From the NCBI RefSeq assembly GCF_004359215.1, contig NW_027152031.1, positions 1,342,780-1,384,742 on the forward strand: a DNA stretch of 41,963 bases, in the 5' to 3' direction. Below the pieces are notes generated by a model. That model saw nothing but the letters and a program-made list of their open reading frames with translations. It was not told where the DNA came from and ran no database searches. Numbering within the stretch: the stretch's first letter is position 1; every line of letters begins with the position of its first letter. The translations under genes and the position numbers were made by a program. The DNA is from Bremia lactucae (lineage: Eukaryota; Oomycota; Peronosporomycetes; Peronosporales; Peronosporaceae). This document shows positions 32,108-41,643 of this stretch, piece by piece.

Positions 32108-32663
32108 TGTAGGCGGGCACGTCGTAATGCGGCCACGCTCTACTTAGACACACACCCTAGCACAGCGAGGAAGCGGTTTAACCTGCTTCTCTTGCGTGCA
32201 GTGAGGTAGTTGTGGTGGGCGCGCAAGCGACCTCACCCAACACACTAAGTACTCTGGTTAAGTGTCATCACGGGAGCGGTAATCCGTCTCCTCGTGCGCA
32301 CTTACCAAGTAGGAAGTAGTTTTTAGACTGATTTACTATTTAATACAATTAAATACAAATACCTATTTTTACCGATTAAAATGTTATCTCTATAGATATC
32401 ATTTAATATGTATTGCGAGCGTATCTTTATAGTTACCTCGCGTAACGGATGACGCTAGCCGTCATCACGGATGACGCTGGGCGTCATCCCTCCTAATGTG
32501 AATGCACCCATGTGCATCACATACACAAGGGTTGGTCACAAATGTGCACCACGCCCGAGTGCTGGGTCTAATTACTATTATTTAGTAATTGACCATCCCT
32601 TGAAGTACACAAAGTTCACTTAACGGGTACTGTGTAACATTAGGGCAACTTTATCCCGTTACA
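32108..32663 (+). repeat. 5' LTR of element C
   Basis: A 556-bp LTR with ends tgtaggcggg and cccgttaca. It contains nested short inverted repeats around gtcatcacggatgacg (32450-32490). It matches 27871-28391 (opposite strand) and 37669-38181 (same strand). The gag region of element C follows. Confidence 0.88.
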
Positions 32664-33137
32664 AGTTCTCACTTGATTCTACGAACTCCTGAATCCCTTG
32701 AACTAGGATTCCTTAAGCTTTAATAGCTTGTACAACTCCCTGAGTTGTTAAACCCATTAGTTCAATAGAACTAAGTGACTCTTTAAGTCTGAAATCGTCC
32801 TCTGACTTTGGGAGCGAGGTAGCTCCGCTACACCTGATAGCACTCGAAGTCAATCTACGCCTGAATCTTTACAAGACTAAACATTCACGAAAATAGAAGA
32901 GGTTCCAGAGCTTTCAGAAGCGCAACGCGCCGCTTATGACAAGCTCAAAACTTTATTTGGGCTTGAACACGTGGAATTTACTATCTCTTAGGGACCAGAC
33001 GCCCTGCATGCTAGGCTTGAAGCCTTCATGCGATACCAAGCCTCCTTAATCAGTCAGTAAAGGACCGGCAGCAGCCAGATATAAATCTGGGACCCGGTAC
33101 ATCTCTGTACCTGACTCAGAGCCGAGGGCTCGCCCTC

Positions 33138-33874
33138 TAGCTGTAAATGTGAAGACATTTGAGGGAAAAGAGGGAGAAAACCTCCCTTTTTGGATTAAGC
33201 AGATGGAAATGTCCATTGATTCCGCCTTGTTCTTAACAGAACGGCAAAAGGTGGCTATGGCAATTTCCAAACCTGAGAGTAGAGCCATTCCGTAAACGAC
33301 ACTTTCCCTCATGGGAATCGGTGAAACAGCACATGACCAACATGTTTGCACCTCCTAATCAAGCTTTTCACATGCGAGCACGGCTCCTAGCGACTCGACA
33401 GGGTAAACGAACCCTAGGGGACTTTGTCCAGGAGTTAAGAACTCTCATTGGATCTATGCATCAAGACCCGGTGCAAGAACAAATTGTCGTAACGATCTAT
33501 ATGGGGGCTCTCAATGAGGGCGTTGCCCGATCTCATCCTGCTACTTTCGAAGAGGCAGTTGCTATAGCGCCACGCGCTGAGTTCGAATTTGAGTCTGCTC
33601 GCGTTAGCACGCCTGTTTACCGAACAAGCTCTTCGAGCACATGCGTCCGTCTAATAGAGCGGAACCCATGGATTTAAGCCTCGTTAGGGAAGGAGAAGAG
33701 GCTCTTCAAGCTGTGGAACAGCATAAGACCATCCGTAGATGTTATATGTGTGGAAGCACGAAACATTTACGCCCTGCCTGCCCTCTTCGAAATTCGCGTA
33801 AAGCTCGAAAGAGCTTCAACTCCGACCTATACCAGAGATCTGGTACGGTGCGGGAAAACCCCGACACCCCGTAG
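33138..33874 (+). pseudogene. Element C gag
   Basis: The capsid-like domain starts near 33138, is interrupted by a TAA near 33293 and resumes at 33321 in another frame (M-F-A-P-P-N-Q-A-F, K-R-T-L-G-D-F-V-Q-E-L-R). The second part has the usual A-T-F-E-E-A-V-A-I-A helix. A third frame from 33641 ends with the zinc knuckle C-Y-M-C-G-S-T-K-H-L-R-P-A-C, a correct CX2CX4HX4C. At least two frame changes are needed, so no single gag is made. Confidence 0.85.
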
Positions 33875-33960
33875 GTGCGGGGCGCCCTACTGGGGAAGAC
33901 CTAGGCTCTGTTGAACCTCAACGAGGTGAGAACAAACAGAAACTAGCCCCAATTAGCTCG

Positions 33961-34335
33961 GTGCTCAATGACACGGGGCGAGAGTACAAGCCTGGCTTGC
34001 CAGTCGCTCAAGCGACTGTAAAGGGCTTTGATAAGCCGTGGTCAATTTTAATTGACTCAGGAGCGTATTGCAATTATGCTCGATGCCTTTTCCTTGAAGG
34101 AAGTGAAGGAAGTCAACAATACGTTGAGGCGCTTAAAGCGCATGAAGGTGATACAATCACTCTTCGCTTGGCTACTGGGACTCTTGTCACTGTACTTAAA
34201 GTTCCATTGAACTCAGGTATAAAGTTTCTGAATTTTGATAGTATGGAACGCTGTCTCGTCCTTGATTTGAATTCGATATATGATCTCATCCTTGGTACGG
34301 CCTGGCTAGAACACCATGAGCCATGGGTCGATTGA
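33961..34335 (+). pseudogene. Element C aspartic protease region
   Basis: A frame of 124 codons with an intact retropepsin active site, L-I-D-S-G-A, followed by N-Y-A-R. Further on are L-A-T-G and the Y-D-L-I-L-G-T-A-W-L-E-H-H-E-P-W flap and helix pattern of gypsy proteases. It is the best-preserved domain of the element but is isolated by stops from gag and RT. Confidence 0.85.
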
Positions 34336-34468
34336 AGGTCTTAGACCTTAGGCGCCACGCGCAATGTTCCTAGCGAAGTTTGGAGAGTCACGAACCCACC
34401 TTTGCTAGGCAACAAAAGCGCTATTGGCGCAGATCAGTGACTGAGACTGTCAATGTTTTAGACATTGA

Positions 34469-35008
34469 ATGCCTGCCTTTAAAAACTCCAATGATGAAAA
34501 CATTAATTCTGAGCCCGACTCAGAAGAAGGAAGTGGAACGGCACGTACTCCGTCGAGTGACACTCGTTGTAATAACGATTCACTGAATGCTAAAAGCATT
34601 GAAGGCCTAAGGCCGAGTCATGAAGGGTGCAATATCCCTGAAGTACGTGGAATAGCACGTCTAAGTCCACCGAGTATGGTCGGCCGAGGTGGCACCATAC
34701 TGAGTGTCAGTAGTGACACTGTTGGCGGTTCGCCAGGACCTCAAAGGTGCAATATCCCTGAGATACGTGAAGTGGCACGTCTAAGTCCACCGAGTGTTGT
34801 CGGCCGAGGTGGCACCATACTGAGTGTCAATAATGACACTTCTGGCCGTTCGCCAGGGCATTTTGGGTCAAACCCTTCTAATGCACGTGAAGCGACACGT
34901 AAACGTTCGCTGGATAAGGAAGTTGAGTTACCTTACTCCTTGTCGGATGTCAAATTAAACACCATGTTTTGTATAGAAACAATAAAGGCTAAAAATTTGG
35001 GGACCTGA
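34469..35008 (+). pseudogene. Element C linker frame between protease and RT
   Basis: An open frame of 179 codons rich in Ser, Gly, Pro and Asn, with no catalytic motif. It contains two copies of a 40-residue repeat that includes R-L-S-P-P-S and V-G-R-G-G-T-I-L-S-V. It is probably an unstructured linker of the polyprotein. Confidence 0.6.
34626..34858. repeat. Direct tandem duplication, 120-bp unit
   Basis: Two copies begin with ggtgcaatatccctga, at 34626 and at 34746. The period is exactly 120 bp, or 40 codons, so the duplication kept the reading frame. Copies differ at scattered positions. Confidence 0.9.
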
Positions 35009-35196
35009 ATGTCCCGGCCTCTAAGAGGCGTATTGTCTCTACTCTAAGACAGGGGAGACGCGAAGCGTATATACCCTCACAAAGTGACACGTGTGAGCAA
35101 TAGCACTTGCTTGTCAATGGTGTAACCGGTTAATTTGAGGGAGAAGTTAGCGTTGCAGCAATCCCTTCGTTACATGTTCTTTTAGAGCTAGTCGGA

Positions 35197-35544
35197 ATGT
35201 CTATCGATGAGTGCTGCCGAGCCTTAAAGGCTGGCGACTTATTTGAGAATGTGGTCATTCGGCATATGATTGGGTTAAACTCATCGTCACTTCTGGACGA
35301 AGCTGTCCTGGATGACATAGCTGCACTAAGTGCGCGGAGTGGGTCATCGATCCTTAAAGATCCTACGGATCCATTTTATTCCTTGATTAAGGAATTCCTA
35401 GATGTGGTATGTTCTAATACACCATCTGCTTTACCTCCGGATAGAGGTTTCCGTCATGAAATTGACTTGGTTCCGGGAACCAAATACTGTATCACACGGC
35501 AGTGGCCTTTACCAAGGGAGCAGTGTGAACATTTGTGTAAATAA
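35197..35544 (+). pseudogene. Element C pre-RT segment
   Basis: An open frame ending with D-R-G-F-R-H-E-I-D-L and W-P-L-P-R-E-Q, the conserved lead-in to gypsy reverse transcriptase. After that, near 35528, the sequence changes strand and the frame stops a few codons later. Confidence 0.8.
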
Positions 35545-36230
35545 TTGGCGAGACCCAACCACTTACGCAAATCTTTTTGGATTTTAGGAACGGCCCAATT
35601 TACTATGGCTTTTACCTTAGCGGGGTCCGCTCTAAGGACTCGCTTCTTAATGAAGCACCCTAAGAAAGAAATTTCTTCTGCGCCAAAAATGCATTGAGAT
35701 GCATTAGCATACAAAACATTTGTGCTCATACACTCGAGCCCTGCTCGCAAATGGTCTAAATGTTTTCTTATATCCGACCAACCCTTCTCCGCAACTATGG
35801 ACAAAAATGTCATCAGAACAAGTCTGTGCATAACCTCAATGAGGGCGGAGAAATTGCATCACTAGACGATTAAATGTTGCCGGGGCGTTGGAAAGCCGTT
35901 GTGGCATAACCAACCACTCCCATAACATACCGCTTGGGGTGCTAACTGCTGTAAGCGGGATATCGCTAGCTCGCAAGTGCAGTGGTAGTATCATCGACTA
36001 AGTCCAGTGCACTGTACATTGTACATCCCACCATATTGCTCTGAAGAACATCCTTTCTAAAAATGGAGGTTTGCGCTGGTATAGGGACAGCGTTAAGCTT
36101 ATTATAAGCATGTACAATGCACCATTTACCTTTTGTTTTTTGACACAAAATGTCGGTGTCGAATGAGGAGATTTGCTCTCTCGTACCATTCCCGCCTCGT
36201 GCTTGGCACGGAATAAATCGACAATGACGA
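35528..36230 (-). pseudogene. Inverted reverse transcriptase core of element C
   Basis: About 700 bp of RT read on the minus strand within a plus-strand element. Fingers (S-P-H-S-T-P-T-F-C-V) are near 36170, palm around 35850-36000 and thumb (L-R-K-W-L-G-L-A-N-Y-L-H-K) near 35540. Flanking plus-strand sequence on both sides is the expected continuation of each end, so this is a simple inversion. The active site reads C-S-D-D instead of Y-x-D-D and a TGA lies shortly before it, so it was already inactive or has decayed since. Confidence 0.88.
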
Positions 36231-37329
36231 GCGAAAATTACGCTGATATGGCTAGGCCATTATCTTATCTCCTTAAGAAGATACAGAATGGTGCTGGACT
36301 ACCCAAATCTAAGTTGGCATTTCAGTGTCGTCTTTGACGCATCGAATTTTGCCATTGGCAGTGCTCTCATACAAACAGATGCTGATGGGCGTGAATGTGT
36401 TATTGCTTTCTAGTCTAGACAGCTTAAAGCTGCGGAAAAAAGCTACCCAGCTCACAACAAATAGTTACTTGCTATGAAGTATGCTCTCGTCAAATTCTGA
36501 GTTCATCTGCTCGGCTCTAAGCCGTGTAATATATACAGATCACGCGTCATCACGCACTGCGACTAAGTTGCCCCATCTCTCACATAGAATGGCCGATGGC
36601 TATCCTTCTTGGCCGAATACAACTTCGAGGTGAAGTATAAGCCTGGCAAGCAGAATGCTTTGGCCGATACGTTATCACCCAGGCCGGACTATGAGCTCTC
36701 TCAAATGACGACTATAAATTCGTTTATTACTGAATTAATCCGTTCGGCTACGCCAAGGATGAACAGTGTGTAGCTCTGCTACGACGCGCGGAGGATCCGC
36801 AGCGTCCGTGCAATAAAGCAACAGGTCGTTATCGATAGAAAATCGATGTAATCTTGCACGCAAACGTGCTGACAATTTAAAACCCGAGTCAGTGCTCTTT
36901 AGTGTGTAGATCAGCTATGAAGTACCGAATCCTCTACAAGGCACACGATACTGTCCTTGGTGGTCATATCGGTAGAGAAAATACCTACGGCTCTGTAAGC
37001 CAGATTTATTGGTGGCTTAAACTTTATAAATGGGTCAGCACATACGTTCGCACATGCGAAACCTACAAACGTGTTAATACCTCAGCGCATGCTGCTGCAC
37101 CACTGACAAAGTCTACGTACGCATAGGGGTTATGAGTCCAATAGTATGGATTTTGTTTTCGGTCTACCGAAACATTCAGCCGGTAACTCCGGCATAGTGG
37201 TCTTCGCTGACCGATTGAGCAAAATGGCTCACTTGGCGGCCGTGCCGGATACCATTGATGGGTGAAGGTACACGAGGCTCATCGATCGCGTGTTTCGACA
37301 ACACAGTTTGCCTGTGGCAATTGTCTCAA
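36231..37329 (+). pseudogene. Element C RNase H and truncated integrase
   Basis: Plus-strand homology resumes with N-Y-A-D-M-A-R-P-L at about 36235. RNase H (D-A-S-N-F-A-I-G-S-A-L) follows with stops, then Y-K-P-G-K-Q-N-A-L-A-D. The integrase zinc domain is at 36902-37126 (A-H-D-T-V-L-G-G-H, C-E-T) and the start of the core at about 37140-37320 (M-D-F-V-F-G-L-P). Homology ends abruptly near 37330, before the second catalytic aspartate. Confidence 0.8.
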
Positions 37330-37561
37330 CAGTCCTGCTAAGAGCCTCGCTCCGAGCCTGCTTGCGCCTCAGCTCATCCTAGATCCGAGTGACAGACTCC
37401 GCTGCAGCATGGCTCTGTGCGTTGGACGCGCCTCTTCGCAGTCCGAGCACGAATGCCTCAAACTGCTCCAACTTAGCAACATGTTGCTCAGGAGAACTGC
37501 TTAAGAGCCTAGCTGGGGCTTTTTCAACAAGTCCCTGCGCCAAGTGCCCTGCCCCCCCCAA
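37330..37561 (-). pseudogene. Foreign minus-strand fragment, possibly gag-like
   Basis: Sequence unlike the rest of element C and much more GC-rich. The minus strand has an open frame at 37379-37561 with L-E-Q-F-E-A-F-V-L and G-L-R-R-G-A-S-N-A-Q, a charged helical stretch that could come from the gag of a third element. It replaces the rest of integrase. Identity is uncertain. Confidence 0.35.
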
Positions 37562-37668
37562 TGATGTTCGGAGAGGTTGGGGGAAATGAGACTAATCGAT
37601 GTTGAGGGTCATCCTCACGTACCCGCGCAGAGATGCGGGTCGTGGGAAGGATTTCGAGTGCTACCAAG

Positions 37669-38181
37669 GGTAGACGGCCACGTCTTATTGCGGCCACGCT
37701 CTACTTAAGCACACACCCAAGCACAGCGAGGAAGCGGTTAGATCGTCTTATCTTACGTGCAGTGAGGTAGTTGCGATGGGCGCGTTAGACCTCACCCAAC
37801 ACACTAAGTACTCTAGTAAAGTGTCGTCACAGGAGCGGTAATCTGGCTCCTCATGCGCACTTTCTAAGTAGTTTTCAGACTGATTTATATTTAATCGTAT
37901 TAAATATAAATACGTATTTTTACCAGTCAAAAATGTCATCTCTGTAGATAAAACTATTATGTATGGCGAGCTTATATTTCTAGACACCTCGCGTAACGGA
38001 TGTCATCCCTCCTAATGTGAATGCACCTATATGCATTACATACACATGGGTCGGTCACAAATGTGAACCACACCCGAGTGGCGGGTCTAATTACTTTATT
38101 GCAGTAATTTACCATCCTTTTAAGATTACCAAGTGTACTTAACGGGGACTGTGTAACATTAGGGCAACAATAGCCCGTTAA
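37669..38181 (+). repeat. 3' LTR of element C
   Basis: Same family as 32108-32663, with a degraded start (ggtagacggcc) and an end truncated or mutated at cccgttaa. Several internal deletions shorten it relative to the 5' copy, including the repeated gtcatcc hairpins, of which one copy remains. Confidence 0.85.
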
Positions 38182-38188
38182 ATAGGGT

Positions 38189-38233
38189 TGAGCTTAAGTA
38201 GAGCGTGGCCGCATTAAGACATGCCCGCCTACA
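38189..38233 (-). repeat. Inverted LTR-end scrap
   Basis: 45 bp matching the first 45 bases of the second-family LTR on the opposite strand (minus-strand reading tgtaggcgggcatgtc). It abuts the 3' LTR of element C tail to tail, after a gap of only seven bases. Confidence 0.8.
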
Positions 38234-38717
38234 TACATTTTCGAGAGCACCTGGTTTAAAAGGTTGGTCTGCCGATTAAATCAGCCGAAATTTGATCGAG
38301 TCCAGCGATATAGCTAGTTAACAATGGTAAGACTAGCGTGACTAAAACTGCACTTTATTTAATTCTTTAATCTCAAACCAATTCCTAGATACATTAAAGA
38401 AGATTTCGGCCGCCAGATATAAATCTGGCGGCGACCACATTTGTTACCCATATTAAATGGGATTTAAGTAGTTAACTATTTTTAGGATTGGATAAAAGGG
38501 TATTTTACCCATAAAGCAAATATACTACAACAACGGTTCTCCAACCGATGTGTGCCCCATTACACCACTAACTATCAACAAATTATGTTGACATATTATT
38601 TTTTATATTTTCTATAAATCTAAAAGGAAATTTAGTGTCGCAGTGCCACGATTTTTTTTTATAAATAGAGTTTTGCAGTCAAACAATTTTCTAAATTTTA
38701 TTATTACAAGAAGCTTT
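38234..38717. other. AT-rich region upstream of the MED11-like gene
   Basis: No coding frame or repeat is convincing. A short stretch near 38410-38440 (ccagatataaatctgg) is palindromic. It presumably holds the promoter of the downstream gene. Confidence 0.4.
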
Positions 38718-39234
38718 ATGCTCATGGAAGGCGAAAGCGACAGTCGCGTCCATTTTTCCGATGTGAGCGACCCGTGGTCCAGCTCGCGGCACGTAGCAGT
38801 ATTACAGACGCTTAACGCCGTAGAAAAGGTGTGTCTATTTCGCTCAGTATTATCAAATCCTTCTATGAGGGCGCGAAAACTCTCATAGCAACGCTGCCTG
38901 CCTGTAGAAACTAGTGACTGTGCTGCAAACAGCGGCTACTGCCATGTCTTTAGTGGCGCCACGCGTAACATCCGATGAAAGCTCGTCATTAGCCTTTAGT
39001 ACAGCATGTACCGAGTTTCTTCAGCTGGTCAAGGAGATTCACACTGAATTGGGTAACAAGATCCACCTGGTCTCAAATTACCGCACTTTTGCGCGCAGCA
39101 CCTATGGCACTGAAAAAGACATGGAAATCTGTATTGAGAAGGTCAAAATTGTTTTCGAGCAGTTACAATCTTTATCGCGCTATCTTGAGGATCACTACGC
39201 GCCCGAAGAGTGCTTACGAGGATTATCTGAGTAG
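38718..39234 (+). CDS. Small helical protein, candidate Mediator subunit 11
   Basis: Two exons (38718-38828 and 38908-39234) with a 79-nt intron in phase 0 give 145 residues. ATG 38718 is used; M3 is an alternative. The protein is nearly all helix. A first helix (L-N-A-V-E-K-K-L-V-T-V-L-Q-T-A) leads to a second (F-L-Q-L-V-K-E-I-H-T-E-L) and a third after Y-G-T-E-K-D-M-E-I. The spacing and the L-Q-x-A signature resemble MED11 of the Mediator head module, which bridges RNA polymerase II and activators. A BORC or other small helical-bundle protein is the main alternative. The gene model is good; the name is tentative. Confidence 0.65.
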
Positions 39235-39730
39235 AAACTTATGAAGGCTGCCTTTTCATAACACTCGTGCTTTCATTGTACTTTCTCTAGGTGTATGCAA
39301 GACGGTTTGATTTTGACGATTGTCCTCAGACCGAAATTTTTTTCTATTAACGTAACAGTGTTTAAAATATTGAATGCAATTTCATCTCGTCGATAAGTGG
39401 ATTCTCAGCTTTAGTCTTAATGTAAATGTGCAATAGATTTGAGTCGCATCTTTTGGACAGGATCTATTTGCGTTACAGTCAGTCGAGATAAAGCCACTTT
39501 CCTTGAAGTCGCCAAATGCATAACTTTTACCGCAATTCGGCGTAGACTTATTAGTAGGATGGAGGGCTTAAAATATACAGAGCAATGAGCCACGCAGCAA
39601 ATACTAAGACCCACGCCGATCAGTATCTATAAATTCTTGCTTTCACTTTTCAGTACAGCTAAGAATCGAGATTTACCCGATATATAATAAAAAACTCGAG
39701 AGGTTTCCTGTGTTTTTTGGATATACTAAG
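39235..39730. other. Convergent intergenic region
   Basis: It lies between the stop of the MED11-like gene and the stop of the RS-domain gene. A minus-strand open frame at 39417-39614 has no recognisable motif and no neighbouring exon, so I do not call it. Nothing else is seen. Confidence 0.4.
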
Positions 39731-40682
39731 CTATTTACGAGGCATGTACACGCCGCCTGCTCGTGAAACCCAAGCCTCAGGTTCTGGTCGATAAAGAGGA
39801 TTTACTTGGCGCGGTGGACTTGGACTGCGATCATCGAATGCATTGTGAGACCATCGGTGCTCCATTAAAGGAGATGAGCGTCTACGATGAGATCTTGAAG
39901 CCATCGGACTTCGACTTAGGCTTCGATTCTGACTTTTGCTATAACGTGGTCGGGACCGCGATCGAGATTGGCGCTGGTAATGGCAATTTTGAGGCCTTGC
40001 TTCGTCACGGCTTCGACTCCTGTTTGGACGGCGTGAACGACTTCGGCTACGTATGCTTCGAGCTCGACTCCTTCGATAACCACGGCGATGCAGACGTCTG
40101 CCTCGATTCTCATCCAACTAAAATGATCAAGAGTCAATATATTACTTCGTGACACCACATCGCGTTTTTTAACTTAACATACTTGTGGACGGTACGGGTC
40201 CGGAGGTGGATGTGTTTCAACAAAAGGGCCTTGAGGACTCTGCGATCTCGATCTATTGCAGATACTGTCTCGGCGATATTTTCCTTTGTTATCTTTCGTA
40301 TGCCAGTTTTTCTTCTTCCTATGCTTTTTAGGCCGCTTATCCTCGACTATATCACGGCCGAATTCGTCCTTGCGCAGTGATTTTGTTGCAAGGGATATTG
40401 ATGGCGTCACATGCTCTTGCTTATTAGATTCAACAGTCGTTAAATTTTCTTTATGTACAGGATTCTGAGGAGAACTGAAACAAGTAGCTGCTTTCGAGAG
40501 CTCGTGGCTGTCTTGGTTACCATTCGAGCGGATGGTGTCAGACTGTATGATTTCGCCGCTGCGATTGATGCAATCGAGAAGAGTAGAACATGTAAAAATA
40601 ACGCATACATATTTTCAGGAATGCAAGCGATATGAGCTTTGGATACAACGCACCGCCAATTGCGCAATCTAGCGGTGCTCAT
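39731..40682 (-). CDS. Arginine/serine-rich (RS-domain) protein, probable splicing-related
   Basis: Three exons (40682-40654, 40558-40183, 40117-39731) with introns of 95 and 65 nt give 263 residues in consistent phase. After a short N-terminus (M-S-T-A-R-L-R-N-W-R) and a polar stretch, a Lys-rich block (K-K-H-R-K-K-K) precedes RS dipeptide tracts from about residue 110 to the end. No RNA-recognition motif is seen. RS domains mediate protein and RNA contacts in spliceosome assembly and are phosphorylated by SR kinases; placing this protein there is inference. The opposite strand of exon 3 is open too, but only because RS codons complement to acidic ones. Confidence 0.72.
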
Positions 40683-40900
40683 TCGGTTTGTGAGTGAATT
40701 TATGTTGACGTATGAATGTGAATTTATGTAAGAGCTTCTTTTGACTTGTAATGATTAATCAAGCCCCCCCCTTTGCTATTTGTATGCCCCCCCCGAATAA
40801 TGTCCAATCAGAACGCATACAAATATAAATTTATCATGTCATCATTCTGAGAGCGTTACATTCATTTTTACTCCTGTTTTCACGTAAGAGATATGCCACT
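40683..40900. other. Upstream region with poly-C runs
   Basis: About 220 bp between the RS-protein start and the LTR. It has two long C runs (around 40765 and 40790) and a duplicated gtgaatttatgt motif near 40695-40730. No gene is called here. Confidence 0.4.
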
Positions 40901-41141
40901 TGTAACGGGGCACTACGACTTGTACTGCTTCAGTACAAGTCCACTTCGCACTGCTTCAGTACAAGTCCACTTCGCACTGCTTCAGTTGCGAGTGGTGCCC
41001 TACGTTATTTCACGTACAGTAGTACGTGCAGAGTAAGACTTCTCTTTAAGGTAACAACTAGCTTAAAGAAGGTAAAATGAAAACTGTATTAATATAATTA
41101 AGTTTCTCTTTTCCTATCTTTGTAAATGCTAACTTAATTAT
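40901..41141 (-). repeat. Truncated first-family LTR
   Basis: Starts tgtaacggggcactac on the plus strand, the same orientation as 9008-9549, and stops after about 241 bp where the next LTR begins. It contains two to three copies of the 28-bp hairpin repeat. Confidence 0.85.
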
Positions 41142-41593
41142 TGTAATGGGGTGTATCGTTACATGAAACTAACACTTAAAGGTTGTTAATTAATATTATA
41201 TCTGAAAGGTAGATAATATTTGAAGGATATTACTTTATATAGTAATATCCTGAATTCTTATCCATAAATTGGTATAGGCCATTATATCTATTTATTCAGC
41301 AGACTAATCAGCTGTAGAAGTAATCAAAGAGAGTTACAAGATAAGATAGAGATAAAAATTATAAACATGTTTAGTATTAGGTTATAGTTAAGTCAGCATT
41401 TACGAAGTTAGATTAAGAGACACTTAACTATATTAATACAGTTTTCATTTTACCCTCTTAAGTTAACTTGACTTAAGGGAAGTCTTCCTCTGCACGTACA
41501 GTGTACGTCACCTAACGAAAGGCACCACTCACAACTGAAGCAGTGTGAAGTGGACTTGTACTGAAACAGTACAAGTCGTAGTGCCCCGTTACA
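41142..41593 (+). repeat. 5' LTR of element D
   Basis: A 452-bp LTR with ends tgtaatgggg and ccccgttaca, in the opposite orientation to the fragment it abuts. The pair forms a head-to-head inverted structure with the junction at 41141/41142. A primer-binding site and gag follow. Confidence 0.88.
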
Positions 41594-41595
41594 CC

Positions 41596-41611
41596 TGGTA
41601 GCACTTTGTAG
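41596..41611 (+). other. Primer-binding site of element D
   Basis: TGGTAGCACTTTGTAG, two bases after the LTR end. It fits an initiator tRNA-Met type primer and matches the site of element A apart from two bases. Confidence 0.6.
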
Positions 41612-41643
41612 TCCGTCCAAGGACCACATTTCCCACATTTAAC

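Larger units (their letters stand above)
32108..38181 (+). mobile_element. Ty3/gypsy LTR retrotransposon C, degenerate and internally inverted
   Basis: A 6.1-kb plus-strand element with two same-orientation LTRs. Order: LTR, leader, gag, CCHC knuckle, protease, a repeat-bearing linker, pre-RT, an inverted RT segment, RNase H, then a truncated integrase, a short foreign fragment (37330-37561) and the 3' LTR. Stops occur in gag, RT and RNase H. The protease is intact at its active site, but the element as a whole is dead. The flanking five bases do not match, so no target duplication is seen. Confidence 0.9.

Noticed and set aside
32450..32490. Repeated gtcatcc/ggatgac units as a CRISPR-like array
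   Set aside because: Only two or three short inverted units inside a eukaryotic LTR, without regular spacers.
32108..38181. A target-site duplication around element C
   Set aside because: The five bases on the left (agtag) and right (atagg) differ, so none can be claimed.
39763..40152. A long acidic plus-strand open frame
   Set aside because: It is antisense to the RS-domain exon; Arg and Ser codons complement to Asp, Glu and similar codons, which keeps the other strand open.
40633..40690. A plus-strand ATG with a protein-like start (M-S-F-G-Y-N-A-P-P) followed by a possible GT donor
   Set aside because: It overlaps exon 1 of the RS gene on the other strand, which splices in phase into a long frame; the plus-strand version would have to continue into an LTR.
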